Of a stretch of DNA of 14,933 nucleotides, positions 1 through 7,136 are shown in pieces. The position numbers and the translations under genes are program-made. The stretch spans positions 1 through 14,933 of the forward strand of contig CAOSZT010000039.1 in NCBI GenBank assembly GCA_948528155.1, given 5' to 3'. Position 1 is the first letter of the stretch, and every line of letters begins with the position of its first letter. The notes beneath the pieces were generated by a model. It did not search any database. It worked only from the letters and a program-made list of their open reading frames with translations, and was not told the origin of the DNA. Source of the DNA: an uncultured Clostridia bacterium. Lineage in GTDB: Bacteria; Bacillota; Clostridia; TANB77; CAG-508.

Positions 1-276
1 GGCTTCCAATATACATCGAAGCAATTTAAGTTCAAATTAGATCAAGCAGGAATGATACAATCTATGTCTAGAGTAGGAAAGTGTATTGATAATGGACCTA
101 TGGAAGGCTTTTGGGGAACGCTGAAAGCTGAATCCTTTTATGGGTTAAGATTTGATGATGAGCAAGCATTAAGAAGAAAAATCGAGGAGTATATATTTTT
201 TTATAACAATTTTAGATTACAGACAAATTTAAACGAGGTCAGATATCATGCCAATTGTAATTTTATTTACTTTTAA
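1..276 (+). CDS. IS3-family transposase OrfB, C-terminal fragment (partial at window start)
   Basis: The frame is open from base 1, and the ATG at 52 is internal. The product is the end of an rve-type DDE transposase. The block KCIDNGPMEGFWGTLKAE holds the third acidic catalytic residue (the Glu of MEGFW), followed by the conserved tail EYIFFYNNFRLQ. Together with OrfA, such enzymes move the IS by cut-and-paste through a circle intermediate. The usual ending here is roughly RLQ..LN..TPxEYR. In this copy the sequence runs from NLN straight into EVRYHANCNFIYF, as if about five codons had been lost or the end altered, so this copy may be inactive. Family assignment is firm; activity is unknown. 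Confidence 0.85.
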   Translation, partial: GFQYTSKQFKFKLDQAGMIQSMSRVGKCIDNGPMEGFWGTLKAESFYGLRFDDEQALRRKIEEYIFFYNNFRLQTNLNEVRYHANCNFIYF

Positions 277-293
277 TTATTTTTTTATTCCGC

Positions 294-317
294 GTCTACT
301 TGACAAGGGTCAGTTCA
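294..317. repeat. Right terminal inverted repeat of the IS3 element
   Basis: The segment GTCTACTTGACAAGGGTCAG and the following TTCA lie just after the transposase stop. Read on the other strand it starts TGAACTGACCCTTGTCAAG, like the TG...CA termini of IS150-group elements. The partner repeat is outside the window. Confidence 0.65.
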
Positions 318-419
318 TAATTTAAGCCGTTTTTAAGTATATAAAATATGCATTTTATGGTTAGAAAGTTTTTTTATTATCAAAATGAAGTACTTATATT
401 TTTCTATTACAACTTCATC

Positions 420-599
420 TTATGTATTTAATTTTTTTCTTATATTTATGAAAGTTTCATTAATAGAGGTGATGCGATTGTTTTTCACATCTTCTTCAGC
501 CTATTTTAAAACTTGAAGCCATTCTAATTGAAGGTGATCAAAATCGTCTTTTCCGATTTTATCTGCCTTTTGTATCTCGCTATTCACTTTCAAACTCAC
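420..599 (-). pseudogene. Antitoxin-like remnant interrupted by an in-frame TAG
   Basis: The minus-strand frame from a GTG at 599, overlapping the stop of the Cys-rich gene, reads MSLKVNSEIQKADKIGKDDF and continues through LEWLQVLK. It meets TAG at 501-503 and continues open with AEEDVKNNRITSINETFINI to a TAA at 420. The second half (AEEDV..N.R.TSI.ETF..IRKKL) resembles the C-terminal, toxin-wrapping tail of RelB- or Phd/YefM-type antitoxins. The short N-terminal part does not contain a full DNA-binding domain, so this is probably truncated as well as nonsense-mutated. No matching toxin gene is next to it except the Fic gene upstream in the same operon. The identification rests on motif style only. 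Confidence 0.4.
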
Positions 600-771
600 T
601 CATTTCTTCATAGTCATCTATTGAGTTAGTATAGCCTCTTCTTAAATAATCTAGTCCACCATCTACAAAACAGCATCCACATTTACATTTCACAAAATTA
701 TGGCGACTCTTAGACTCAATAATATCACCACACAAATTACATTTGATTCTATTTCTTATTATTTTTTTCAT
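580..771 (-). CDS. Small Cys-rich (zinc-ribbon-like) protein, DUF7695-like
   Basis: A 63-residue protein with CNLC at 11-14 and CKCGCC at 29-34, a pattern that can bind zinc, followed by FVDGGLDYLRRGY. This resembles short DUF7695-type proteins of unknown function often found in Bacillota accessory regions. Its ATG at 771 lies inside the 3' end of the fic gene (23-base overlap), so the two are almost certainly one transcript with coupled translation. It ends in TAG at 580-582. The C-terminal tail is acidic (DDYEEMSEFESE). It could be a partner or modulator of the Fic protein, but that is inference from position only. Confidence 0.7.
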   Translation of the reverse strand: MKKIIRNRIKCNLCGDIIESKSRHNFVKCKCGCCFVDGGLDYLRRGYTNSIDDYEEMSEFESE

Positions 772-1852
772 CTAATCCTCCCATTTTTATTATCCAGTGT
801 CCAGTTTTATCAGAACCAACACGCTCTATTAAGCCTTTTTCTTTTAAGGATTTAATAGTTCGTTCAATGGTTCTAGTAGTGACCTGGCATTGATTGGCAA
901 TACTCGCTGCAGTAACTGTGCTATCCTTTTGAATTGCAACAAGAACTTCTTGTTCTTTTTTTGTTAATTTTACACCGACATTTACACCGACATTTACACC
1001 GACATTTACATTGTCCATCTTAGTTTCATAATCCATATGGAGATATCTATTTTTTAATTCATGATTTTTATTTAACATTAAATTTTCAAAGAATAAAATT
1101 AAATATTTATTCGTCGAATGAATGCCTTTAGAAAAATCATTATAATTTGCACGAACTAAGGCATTTCTAAAATACCATGAATGATTAGCAAAAACTTCAT
1201 TACCAACTTTAAAGCCTAATGTATTTAAATATTTAATCATAAAAATAGCTGTAGTTCTTGTGTTTCCTTCTCCAAAAGGATGAATTTGCCAGATATTAGA
1301 TGTGAATTCTGCAATATGTTCAATAATTTTATCCAATGATAAATTTTTATAAGAAAAAGATTTTTCTGTTTTAAAGTCATATTCTAATATTTCATATATA
1401 TTATTATAAGAAGAATATATGACTGTATCTCCATTTAATATCCATTCCCTTTTGGATATATTATAGTTCCTAATTTTACCAGCATGAGGGAGTATTCCTT
1501 CAAATAATCTTTTATGAATCGTGATTAATTCAGTAGGAGAAAACTGAAATGCTTTTTCTCCTAAAATTTTTGCGATACGAGCAGAAACTTTATCTGCCTC
1601 TTCTGTATCATTTTCTTCTGCCTTTCGATCGGTAAGTGTTTCATAATAGGTATTGATTCTAGTTTGAACAGAGTCAATATCAATTTTTCCTTCAATGTGA
1701 TCTTTAGCAGTTTGAAGTAAATATTCAGATGGAAAAAGATGATCAACATCTTGTAAGCCTATGGCTGTTTTCCAAATTAAACTCTTCTCTTTTTGTATTG
1801 GTTCTCCTTGAATAATATATTCTGTTAGTTGTTTTTCAAAAATTTTATCCAT
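749..1852 (-). CDS. Fic family protein with C-terminal winged helix-turn-helix
   Basis: A 367-residue Fic protein. The catalytic loop HPFGEGNTRT at 191-200 fits the HxFx(D/E)GN(G/T)R signature of enzymes that transfer AMP (or a related group) from a nucleotide onto target hydroxyls. Residues 40-75 resemble the small VbhA-like antitoxin helix seen fused to some Fic proteins (weak call). Residues 297-360 form a winged helix (LTKKEQEVLVAIQ... TTRTIERTIKSLKEKGLIERVG), suggesting DNA binding or autoregulation. The two domains are joined by a VNVGVNVGVNVGV tract at 281-294. An extended -10 (TGGTATAAT) lies upstream, and an AGGAAG stands 9 bases before the ATG. The GNTR variant replaces the second Gly by Thr, which is common in this subgroup. 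The target is unknown. Confidence 0.9.
   Translation of the reverse strand: MDKIFEKQLTEYIIQGEPIQKEKSLIWKTAIGLQDVDHLFPSEYLLQTAKDHIEGKIDIDSVQTRINTYYETLTDRKAEENDTEEADKVSARIAKILGEKAFQFSPTELITIHKRLFEGILPHAGKIRNYNISKREWILNGDTVIYSSYNNIYEILEYDFKTEKSFSYKNLSLDKIIEHIAEFTSNIWQIHPFGEGNTRTTAIFMIKYLNTLGFKVGNEVFANHSWYFRNALVRANYNDFSKGIHSTNKYLILFFENLMLNKNHELKNRYLHMDYETKMDNVNVGVNVGVNVGVKLTKKEQEVLVAIQKDSTVTAASIANQCQVTTRTIERTIKSLKEKGLIERVGSDKTGHWIIKMGGLDEKNNKK
971..1010 (-). repeat. 12-bp tandem repeat inside fic (Asn-Val-Gly-Val units)
   Basis: Three perfect 12-base copies (TACACCGACATT on the plus strand, 971-1006) and a partial fourth encode the NVGV repeats linking the Fic domain to the winged helix. Because the unit is a multiple of three, copy-number change would alter linker length without breaking the frame. 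Confidence 0.9.
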
Positions 1853-1879
1853 CTGAATTCACTTCCTATCTATACAAAT

Positions 1880-1888
1880 ATTATACCA
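1880..1888 (-). promoter_or_regulatory. Extended -10 of the fic operon promoter
   Basis: On the minus strand TGGTATAAT, an extended -10 (TGnTATAAT), sits about 28 bases upstream of the fic ATG. No good -35 is present (TTCCAA at 16-base spacing is the best), as is typical when the -10 is extended. Confidence 0.55.
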
Positions 1889-1942
1889 TTTTTAAGCAAA
1901 ATTGGAATAGAAACTAGTTGTTATATACAAGTGATTAACTTG

Positions 1943-2155
1943 TTATTTTAATAAATCTTCAATAGTACAATTTAATGCTTTTGCAAGCATTAAAAGAGTA
2001 TCTCCTTGTGCCTTAGACAAATCATTTTGGCCTTGTTCATAAGATCTAATGGAACGAATATTTAAACCACTCAATATAGCAAGTTCTTCTTGAGTAAGGT
2101 TTCTTTCTTGATGAAGCGTTTTAAAAGTGTACTTGTTGAGGACAAAGTATTCTTT
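1943..2155 (-). pseudogene. XRE-family helix-turn-helix remnant lacking a start codon
   Basis: The minus-strand frame is open between a TAA at 2156-2158 and a TAA at 1943. It encodes about 70 residues with a classic XRE fold: TFKTLHQERNLTQEELAILS, then GLNIRSIRSYEQG, then LLMLAKALNCTIEDLLK. This is nearly a whole XRE domain, but no ATG, GTG or TTG lies before the helix-turn-helix and no ribosome binding site is visible. The ORF begins just after the stop of the AAA ATPase gene, so its 5' end seems to have been lost when the ATPase segment was joined here. It was probably a small antitoxin-type or phage-type regulator. Confidence 0.65.
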
Positions 2156-2167
2156 TTAAAAAAAGTT

Positions 2168-3421
2168 CTATAATCCAATGATATCTATAGGACAATAATA
2201 TACTTCATCATTTATAGGAAATACCTTATTTGATGAATCAATTACTAACCCTGTATTTATTCTTTTTTTATATTTTTTGAGTATAGTAAATTTTTTTGTA
2301 TGGCTTACAGGGTTTATGCCTTTTTTTATTTCAATAGGATAAATTGAATCAAAGGAATCAATAATTAAATCGACTTCATGTTGATCTTTATCTCGGTAAT
2401 AATATATATCATCCACTTTTTTATAAGCATTATAGAAGGACTTAATTATTTCTGAAATGACATATGTTTCATAAAATGCTCCTGCAAATGCACTTTTCTC
2501 TAAAATATCAGCTGATGGTATACCGCATAAATAAGCACATAATCCTGTATCCATAAAATATAGTTTAGGAGTTTTAATAATTCTATCTGATATATTTGAA
2601 GCATAGGGTTGAATTACTTTAATAATACCAGAAGTTTCTAGAATAGAAATCCATCCTTTTACAGTTCTCGCATCAATACCAATACTTCTTGATATTTCTG
2701 TATAATCTATTTGACACGCTGTTCTTAAGGCTACATATTTCATAAAATTCATAAATGTTGTTTCTTTAGTTGCTGAAATAATTTGTTTGACATCTTTCTC
2801 TATATATGTAGTAATATATGATTTGAAAAACATATCTCTATTCAATTGTAAAGAAATGTATTCTGGCATACCGCCAACAAAAATATCTTCAAATATTTCT
2901 TTCCTAGATCTATAATTTCCATTTAGCAACTGTTCTTTGTCTCTTAGGTTATCAATGGATGGATTAAAATATGAAGATGATTTTCTTCCCTTAATCTCAT
3001 TATAGGATAAGGAAGATAAATTAAAAACGCATGTTCTACCAGCTAATGATTCAGTAATTGCTTCTTGTAGTTCAAATTGATTTGAACCAGATAAAATGTA
3101 TAAAAATTTTAGTGGTTCATTATTTGATAAAAACTTTTTTTTCATATTATCAATTTCGATTTTTATATATTCCAGTAACTGAGGTGCTTTTTGAATTTCA
3201 TCAATTACTAAAGGAGATGAGTAATACTTAATAAACCCTTTAGGATCTCTTATCGCATAATCTCTTATTTCTATATCATCTAAGGTTACATATGATATTG
3301 TTGGAAATAGATGTTGAATCAAAGTTGACTTTCCTACTTGTCTTGAACCATATATAGTGATTGAGGCAAACTGCTTTGAAGCTTCAATTAGTTTATTTTC
3401 AATATTTCTTTTTATATACAT
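2168..3421 (-). CDS. AAA ATPase with DUF4143 and nuclease-like C-terminus
   Basis: A 417-residue protein counted from the ATG at 3421. That start is preferred because GGAG lies 10 bases upstream; a GTG at 3430 is too close to that site. Residues 25-33 (GSRQVGKST) are the Walker A loop, LVIDE at 71-75 is Walker B, LSGSNQF at 110-116 fits the sensor strand, and SLAGR at 125-129 is typical of the family. The middle section (SYITTYIEKDVKQII) belongs to DUF4143. The end (EVDLII...YPIEIKKG) matches the PD-(D/E)xK-like fold usual in this family. These proteins are common in bacterial accessory genomes; a precise role is not established, though links with toxin or defence functions have been suggested. 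It ends in TAG, directly in front of the XRE remnant. Confidence 0.85.
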   Translation of the reverse strand: MYIKRNIENKLIEASKQFASITIYGSRQVGKSTLIQHLFPTISYVTLDDIEIRDYAIRDPKGFIKYYSSPLVIDEIQKAPQLLEYIKIEIDNMKKKFLSNNEPLKFLYILSGSNQFELQEAITESLAGRTCVFNLSSLSYNEIKGRKSSSYFNPSIDNLRDKEQLLNGNYRSRKEIFEDIFVGGMPEYISLQLNRDMFFKSYITTYIEKDVKQIISATKETTFMNFMKYVALRTACQIDYTEISRSIGIDARTVKGWISILETSGIIKVIQPYASNISDRIIKTPKLYFMDTGLCAYLCGIPSADILEKSAFAGAFYETYVISEIIKSFYNAYKKVDDIYYYRDKDQHEVDLIIDSFDSIYPIEIKKGINPVSHTKKFTILKKYKKRINTGLVIDSSNKVFPINDEVYYCPIDIIGL

Positions 3422-3441
3422 ATAAATCACGCTCCATTTAT

Positions 3442-3470
3442 ATTATATATTATAAGGAGTAAAAATACAA
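3442..3470 (-). promoter_or_regulatory. Candidate promoter of the AAA ATPase gene
   Basis: On the minus strand TTGTAT (3465-3470) and TATAAT (3442-3447) are separated by 17 bases. A second TATAAT at 3449-3454 overlaps the spacer. Transcription would start within about 20 bases of the ATG, giving a very short leader. Confidence 0.4.
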
Positions 3471-3581
3471 CTATTTTTACATAGTGATGTTGTTTTAGTC
3501 GAATAAATTTCTAATGCTATGCTTAGTAAACCAAGATGCAAATTAAAAATATTTGATTTTATTTGATTTTAATTACTCAAA

Positions 3582-3607
3582 AAGCGGTCTATTTTCTTAG
3601 ACCGCTT
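3582..3607 (-). terminator. Rho-independent terminator of the yefM-yoeB operon
   Basis: A perfect 9-base stem (AAGCGGTCT / AGACCGCTT) with an 8-base loop is followed on the minus strand by a run of T. It lies about 110 bases past the yoeB stop. The 3608-3718 stretch between them shows no gene. Confidence 0.85.
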
Positions 3608-3718
3608 CCATTCTATATATACCTTTGTGTATAACTACACACCTTATTCTAAAAATTCGTTTTTTCATCACATATCTCAAAATTTAGAGTACCAACCGCA
3701 AAAATCACAGTAATTACA

Positions 3719-3976
3719 CTATTCATAATGTGTCCACATACGAATAATTTTAATAGTTTTCTCTTTTTCATAAACTTGGTAAACCAATCGATGCTGCACA
3801 TTGATTCTTCTTGAATATGTATTACTCACATTGATAAGTTTCTCATAGGAAGGTGGCATTAAAAAAGGATTAATTTCAATCAACTCTAAAAGAGCTCTAA
3901 CTTTTTTTAATAAAACTGGATAAGATTTCACTTTTTCAAAGTCTTTAACAGCTTGTTTTGTAAAAACTATTTCCAT
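3719..3976 (-). CDS. yoeB: YoeB/Txe family mRNA interferase toxin
   Basis: An 85-residue RelE-superfamily toxin that cleaves mRNA in the ribosomal A site when free of its antitoxin. The active-site pattern of E. coli YoeB (Glu46, Arg65, His83, Tyr84) is matched by Glu45 (PPSYEKL), Arg63 (INVQHRLVYQV) and the terminal His83-Tyr84 (RMWTHYE). Length equals the family norm. The ATG at 3976 overlaps the end of the antitoxin gene by 10 bases, the usual translational coupling of this pair. No frame damage is visible, so the toxin is probably functional. The C-terminal RMWTHYE differs slightly from the usual CRYHY ending. Confidence 0.92.
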   Translation of the reverse strand: MEIVFTKQAVKDFEKVKSYPVLLKKVRALLELIEINPFLMPPSYEKLINVSNTYSRRINVQHRLVYQVYEKEKTIKIIRMWTHYE

Positions 3977-4209
3977 TCTAATTTCTCACACTCTTCTAAT
4001 GGTGTGCTTGCTCCTTCTATGATGCTTTCATACATTCCAGGTATACCTGCTAGATATAATGTTTCTAAAAGGGAATTATAGTCTTCTTCACTCAACATTA
4101 TAACATTCCCATCTTTCGTATTAATATTAATTACATTATTGTATTTTATACAAGAAGATGCCAATTTAAATAATTCAGCTCTTGCAGATGTAATATTCGT
4201 ATTTTGCAT
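3967..4209 (-). CDS. yefM: YefM/Phd family antitoxin
   Basis: An 80-residue antitoxin that binds operator DNA through its N-terminal half and neutralises YoeB with its C-terminal tail. MQNTNITSARAELFKLAS followed by VININTKDGNVIMLSEEDYN is the classic Phd/YefM fold. The ending (TPLEECEKLEW) is the toxin-binding region. The ATG at 4209 is chosen, although the frame extends to 4260, because AGAGGTG lies about 6 bases upstream and the strong promoter (TTGACA at 4255-4260, TATAAT at 4232-4237) would otherwise fall inside the gene. The toxin gene follows with a 10-base overlap. Autoregulation by the YefM-YoeB complex is expected. Confidence 0.92.
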   Translation of the reverse strand: MQNTNITSARAELFKLASSCIKYNNVININTKDGNVIMLSEEDYNSLLETLYLAGIPGMYESIIEGASTPLEECEKLEWK

Positions 4210-4226
4210 TACAGTCACCTCTTTCA

Positions 4227-4244
4227 CGTACATTATAGCGTACA
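4227..4244 (-). promoter_or_regulatory. Candidate YefM operator boxes (two TGTACG copies)
   Basis: Two TGTACG hexamers on the minus strand (4239-4244 and 4227-4232) repeat at 12-base spacing on either side of the -10 box. E. coli YefM recognises TGTACA core boxes at its own promoter, so these are likely autoregulatory sites. The last base differs from that core. Confidence 0.55.
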
Positions 4245-4260
4245 TTTTATTATATGTCAA
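4232..4260 (-). promoter_or_regulatory. Consensus sigma-A promoter of yefM-yoeB
   Basis: On the minus strand TTGACA (4255-4260), a 17-base spacer and TATAAT (4232-4237): both boxes are perfect consensus with ideal spacing. Such strength fits a toxin-antitoxin promoter that is normally repressed. Confidence 0.85.
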
Positions 4261-4425
4261 TGCAAATAAAAATATTAATAAATATTATTTCCTAGCATAA
4301 TTAAAATAACTCTTTATTAACTTCTATATTCATTCTCTTTTTGCCACTTATTTTTATACCCCAAAGGGTGTAAAATAATAATATAAATCTATTTTTAAAA
4401 CAATTTGCATAAATACAAAGTTAAA

Positions 4426-4464
4426 AAACGTCTTACCAAAGAATTTAAAAATGGTAAGGCGTTT
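4426..4464 (-). terminator. Rho-independent terminator downstream of thsA and the decayed segment
   Basis: Arms AAACGTCTTACCA and TGGTAAGGCGTTT pair over 13 positions with one G-U wobble around a 13-base loop. They run into TTTTTT on the minus strand. It lies 24 bases past the TAA at 4488 of the coding remnant and about 320 bases past the thsA stop. Confidence 0.75.
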
Positions 4465-4487
4465 ATGCTAAATATAAAATTTATTCT

Positions 4488-4735
4488 TTATCTTTTAGAA
4501 ATATGCATCAGAAGCTTTCCACAGTTTAAATTGATATATTGACACACAACTTTTTAGCATTGCACCCTTCTTTCTTTCAACAATCCCTTATTAATCGTTA
4601 CTTTTTAATATCTAAATTTTCAATAGGTGTTAAAGCCTCTTTAAACTATATATGTGATACCATTGGCATTAATTGTCTAAAATTATTCCTCTAAATCTTC
4701 AACCCCTTCATTAATTGAAAATTAACCTTTAACAT
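4488..4735 (-). pseudogene. Possible decayed coding remnant, family not recognised
   Basis: No intact gene lies between 4261 and 4787. On the minus strand below thsA, one frame reads in pieces VNFQLMKGLKI, RNNFRQLMPMVSHI and FKEALTPIENLDIKK, broken by TAG codons. A neighbouring frame then continues INKGLLKERRVQC and KVVCQYINLNCGKLLMHISK to a TAA at 4488, just before a terminator. The protein-like composition and the well-placed terminator suggest a gene lost to nonsense and frameshift changes. I cannot name the family. Chance open frames in AT-rich DNA are the alternative. The remainder (4261-4425) shows only a weak hairpin at 4353-4374. Confidence 0.3.
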
Positions 4736-4787
4736 ATAATTAGATACAAATTAATTTCATTATTATCCAACTAATTATAAAAATATT

Positions 4788-6215
4788 TTACATATACTTC
4801 TTTAGTATATTGTCAATATTTTTTAAAATGGTTTTGCAGTCTTTATGCTCGATTAGCGAATTGAATTCAGTAGAATTGGTATATTGAGTATTAAATTCTT
4901 TCATCTTTTCCCATATTTCATATGCTGCACCACCAGTCACAGCGATGGGAATTATAAGACATCCTAATTTATTAGCAATTTCAAATTCATCAATAGCACC
5001 AGATGAAATTATTTGTTTAGCATAATATTTTTTTGTTCCATTAATAATAATAAATATTTGAGTATTAGATATATAATCTTTTCTTAATTTTTCATAAACC
5101 TCTTTTTTTTCTTTTTCGCTAAATTTGGATTTATATGGAAAAGGAAGAATTACGACTTGATCACTAAATTTTTTTAAATAATAGTGTTTATTTTGAAGCA
5201 CATCATAAACACCAGAAATAATAGCAGAGCCTATATTTTGACCATATCCTGTATATATCTTATAATCTTTTTTTATTAACCATGATGCTAAATTTTTTGT
5301 TAAATCGACATACTCATTCAAATTTTCATTAGTATCATCACAAGCACCGCTAATAAAAACATTATTCGCATTAATCCTCTTTTTAATTTCATTAAGAATT
5401 TTTGGAATATCTTGATTATAATCCTCTACTAAAACAGTATGAACTCCATAATTTTGCAAATCTAAAATATGATGGTCTTGCTTTCTTTTTCTATATTCAA
5501 ATTCTTCTTTTGGTTCATTTTCCTTTTGTTTTACAATTTCTTGTATGCAATAATGATTACGAGCAGGTTGCCCTTTGTAAAATAATTTAATTCTAGTCAA
5601 AATATGATTAATATCCGTATCGCTAAAACTATAACCTAAAAATAGAAACGTATTAGTACACATTTCTCCTTTTAATTTGGATAATAGTATTTCATGCTTA
5701 TATGCAAATTCATCATAATCTGTTTTGGTTATAACTGCCTCATTAGGTGTATCCACATCACCATGAAGTTTATGTATAATAATTTCATTTCCATTTATAT
5801 ATTTTTTTAATGACTGATCATTTGTCAAAAAAGAGTAAGTCATATTTAGTTCTTCAAATGTATGCTCCAAAAGTTTATCATAATTTGTTGTCCAATAATT
5901 AGTTATATGTAAAGATGCTAAAATGCGATGTGTTTCTGTTGGTTCAATTTTTTTAGAAAAAAATTGAGATAATGCCATATCAATTTTACTACGATTTTTT
6001 TTAGAATTTACATAATATTCTGCTAAAGATATCAAATCATGCTCTTTATCCACATTTAAGCCAATGTCTTCAGCAACTTCTTTTAACATTCCCTTCCAAT
6101 CAACATATCCAGCCGCCCTAGAAAGCCCTGATCCAATAAATAAAGAGGCGCTCTTGTTTTGAATTTGTTTAGAAAAATCTCTAATAAATTCTTCTTTTGT
6201 ACAACTAACATCCAT
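4788..6215 (-). CDS. thsA: Thoeris effector ThsA: SIR2 NADase with C-terminal SLOG-like sensor
   Basis: A 475-residue protein, essentially the length of Bacillus cereus ThsA. Residues 1-280 are a SIR2 domain: FIGSGLSRAAG at 26-36 binds NAD, TTNYD at 109-113 includes Asn111, and HKLHGD at 148-153 includes His151. These correspond to catalytic Asn112 and His152 of the B. cereus enzyme. Residues 285-475 (NVFISGACDD, TGYGQNIGSAIISGV, later GAIDEFEIANKLGCLIIPIA) form the SLOG-like domain that binds the cyclic ADP-ribose signal. In the known system, signal binding triggers NAD+ cleavage and infected cells stop supporting phage. The gene starts one base after the thsB stop, with AAGGAG 14 bases upstream of its ATG, so translation is probably coupled. 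No frame damage is seen. Confidence 0.93.
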   Translation of the reverse strand: MDVSCTKEEFIRDFSKQIQNKSASLFIGSGLSRAAGYVDWKGMLKEVAEDIGLNVDKEHDLISLAEYYVNSKKNRSKIDMALSQFFSKKIEPTETHRILASLHITNYWTTNYDKLLEHTFEELNMTYSFLTNDQSLKKYINGNEIIIHKLHGDVDTPNEAVITKTDYDEFAYKHEILLSKLKGEMCTNTFLFLGYSFSDTDINHILTRIKLFYKGQPARNHYCIQEIVKQKENEPKEEFEYRKRKQDHHILDLQNYGVHTVLVEDYNQDIPKILNEIKKRINANNVFISGACDDTNENLNEYVDLTKNLASWLIKKDYKIYTGYGQNIGSAIISGVYDVLQNKHYYLKKFSDQVVILPFPYKSKFSEKEKKEVYEKLRKDYISNTQIFIIINGTKKYYAKQIISSGAIDEFEIANKLGCLIIPIAVTGGAAYEIWEKMKEFNTQYTNSTEFNSLIEHKDCKTILKNIDNILKKYM

Positions 6216-6216
6216 A

Positions 6217-6846
6217 CTAACTATTATTTCTCCTTAATGGTGCTGAATGATCATATTGATTTGTTTTCCGACGTTCATAAGCATAGTGAATTAGTGTTTT
6301 TAATTTTGATGAATCATTTTCTATAGTACTCCAATCAACAACTGTTATAGGAACCCCTTTTATAAAATTATCAATAATTCTGCTTGGCATATATGGATAA
6401 GCATTCTCATATTCTTGCCTTGTATCAAGATGCACCCAATTAGTTCCGTTAGAAATAAGAGGTTTTTCTTTATCTTCTCCTGCTCTTATATATTGATTTG
6501 TTGAAGGTAAATTAATAACAAGAATACCCATTTTAGGATTATACTCCGAATTATACATGGCAGCATGAATTTCCCAGTCGATATGTTTACGTTTCTTAGT
6601 ATTACATCCACACAATAATATTAAAACTGTCGCTTCTTTGATATAATCATCTCTTATAATTCTTCGAATTTGTTCAGAAGTAAGACCCGTATCATCTATT
6701 TCATTTTCATGGACAGAGTAATCCTCAAATATACTTTGCCTATTATAACCATCATATTCTTTCAAATTAATTAAATAATTTTTGTAGTATTGGTCATCAG
6801 CATGATAATAACTAATAAAAACTTTATGTCTTGCTATATTGTTCAT
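6217..6846 (-). CDS. thsB: Thoeris sensor ThsB: TIR-like cyclase
   Basis: A 209-residue cytosolic protein of the TIR-like (MTH538/DUF1863) group used as ThsB. The N-terminus KVFISYYHADDQYYKNYL is the TIR strand A/box 1. EATVLILLCGCNTKKRKHID leads to W91-E92 (DWEIHAAM), with Glu92 in the position of the catalytic glutamate of TIR NADases. GILVINLPS is the next core strand. In known Thoeris systems ThsB senses phage infection and makes a cyclic ADP-ribose isomer that activates ThsA. AGGAGG stands 5 bases before the ATG. The gene is first in the operon, one base ahead of thsA. Which signal isomer it makes cannot be read from sequence. Confidence 0.9.
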   Translation of the reverse strand: MNNIARHKVFISYYHADDQYYKNYLINLKEYDGYNRQSIFEDYSVHENEIDDTGLTSEQIRRIIRDDYIKEATVLILLCGCNTKKRKHIDWEIHAAMYNSEYNPKMGILVINLPSTNQYIRAGEDKEKPLISNGTNWVHLDTRQEYENAYPYMPSRIIDNFIKGVPITVVDWSTIENDSSKLKTLIHYAYERRKTNQYDHSAPLRRNNS

Positions 6847-7136
6847 ATTGTCCTCCTAATTTATGCTATATTTAGATTTATTCTAACAAAAATTTATAAA
6901 TATGTACATAATTTTTGCCCATAAATCGTTCGACAAAATTCGATAGTTTAAAGAAATAGAATAAAAAGCATTATATTATCATATATATTTCCAAAATATA
7001 AAATATTCAAAAATTACTATGATATATCAACCATAGACCTCGTATTTTTTTATCTAATATTGTTTTAACTTATTTTAAAAGTTAAAAAGTTAAAAATGAT
7101 AGGAATGCTATTTACCAGGGAAATATTATAAACAAA
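6847..7136. other. Non-coding upstream region of thsB
   Basis: About 290 AT-rich bases between the recombinase terminator and thsB. Only the thsB ribosome binding site (AGGAGG, about 6852-6857) is clear. I see no convincing -35/-10 pair; TAGAAT around 6886 is a weak -10 candidate. A short direct repeat (AGTTAAAA twice, near 7078-7096) is present. No gene or structured RNA was recognised. Confidence 0.5.

Larger units (their letters stand above)
1..317 (+). mobile_element. 3' end of an IS3-family (IS150-like) insertion sequence
   Basis: The window opens inside an insertion sequence. It holds the last part of the transposase gene, then a probable terminal inverted repeat at 294-317 whose complement begins TGAACTGACCC, the style of IS150-group ends. 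The left end lies outside the window, so the target duplication cannot be checked. The element borders the Fic/antitoxin remnant region and may have contributed to decay there. Confidence 0.8.

Noticed and set aside
1561..1749. A 62-codon minus-strand ORF inside fic.
   Set aside because: It is a shadow frame of fic with AT-rich low-complexity translation and no ribosome binding site of note.
5402..5590. A 62-codon plus-strand ORF inside thsA.
   Set aside because: Antisense shadow of the conserved SIR2-SLOG gene.
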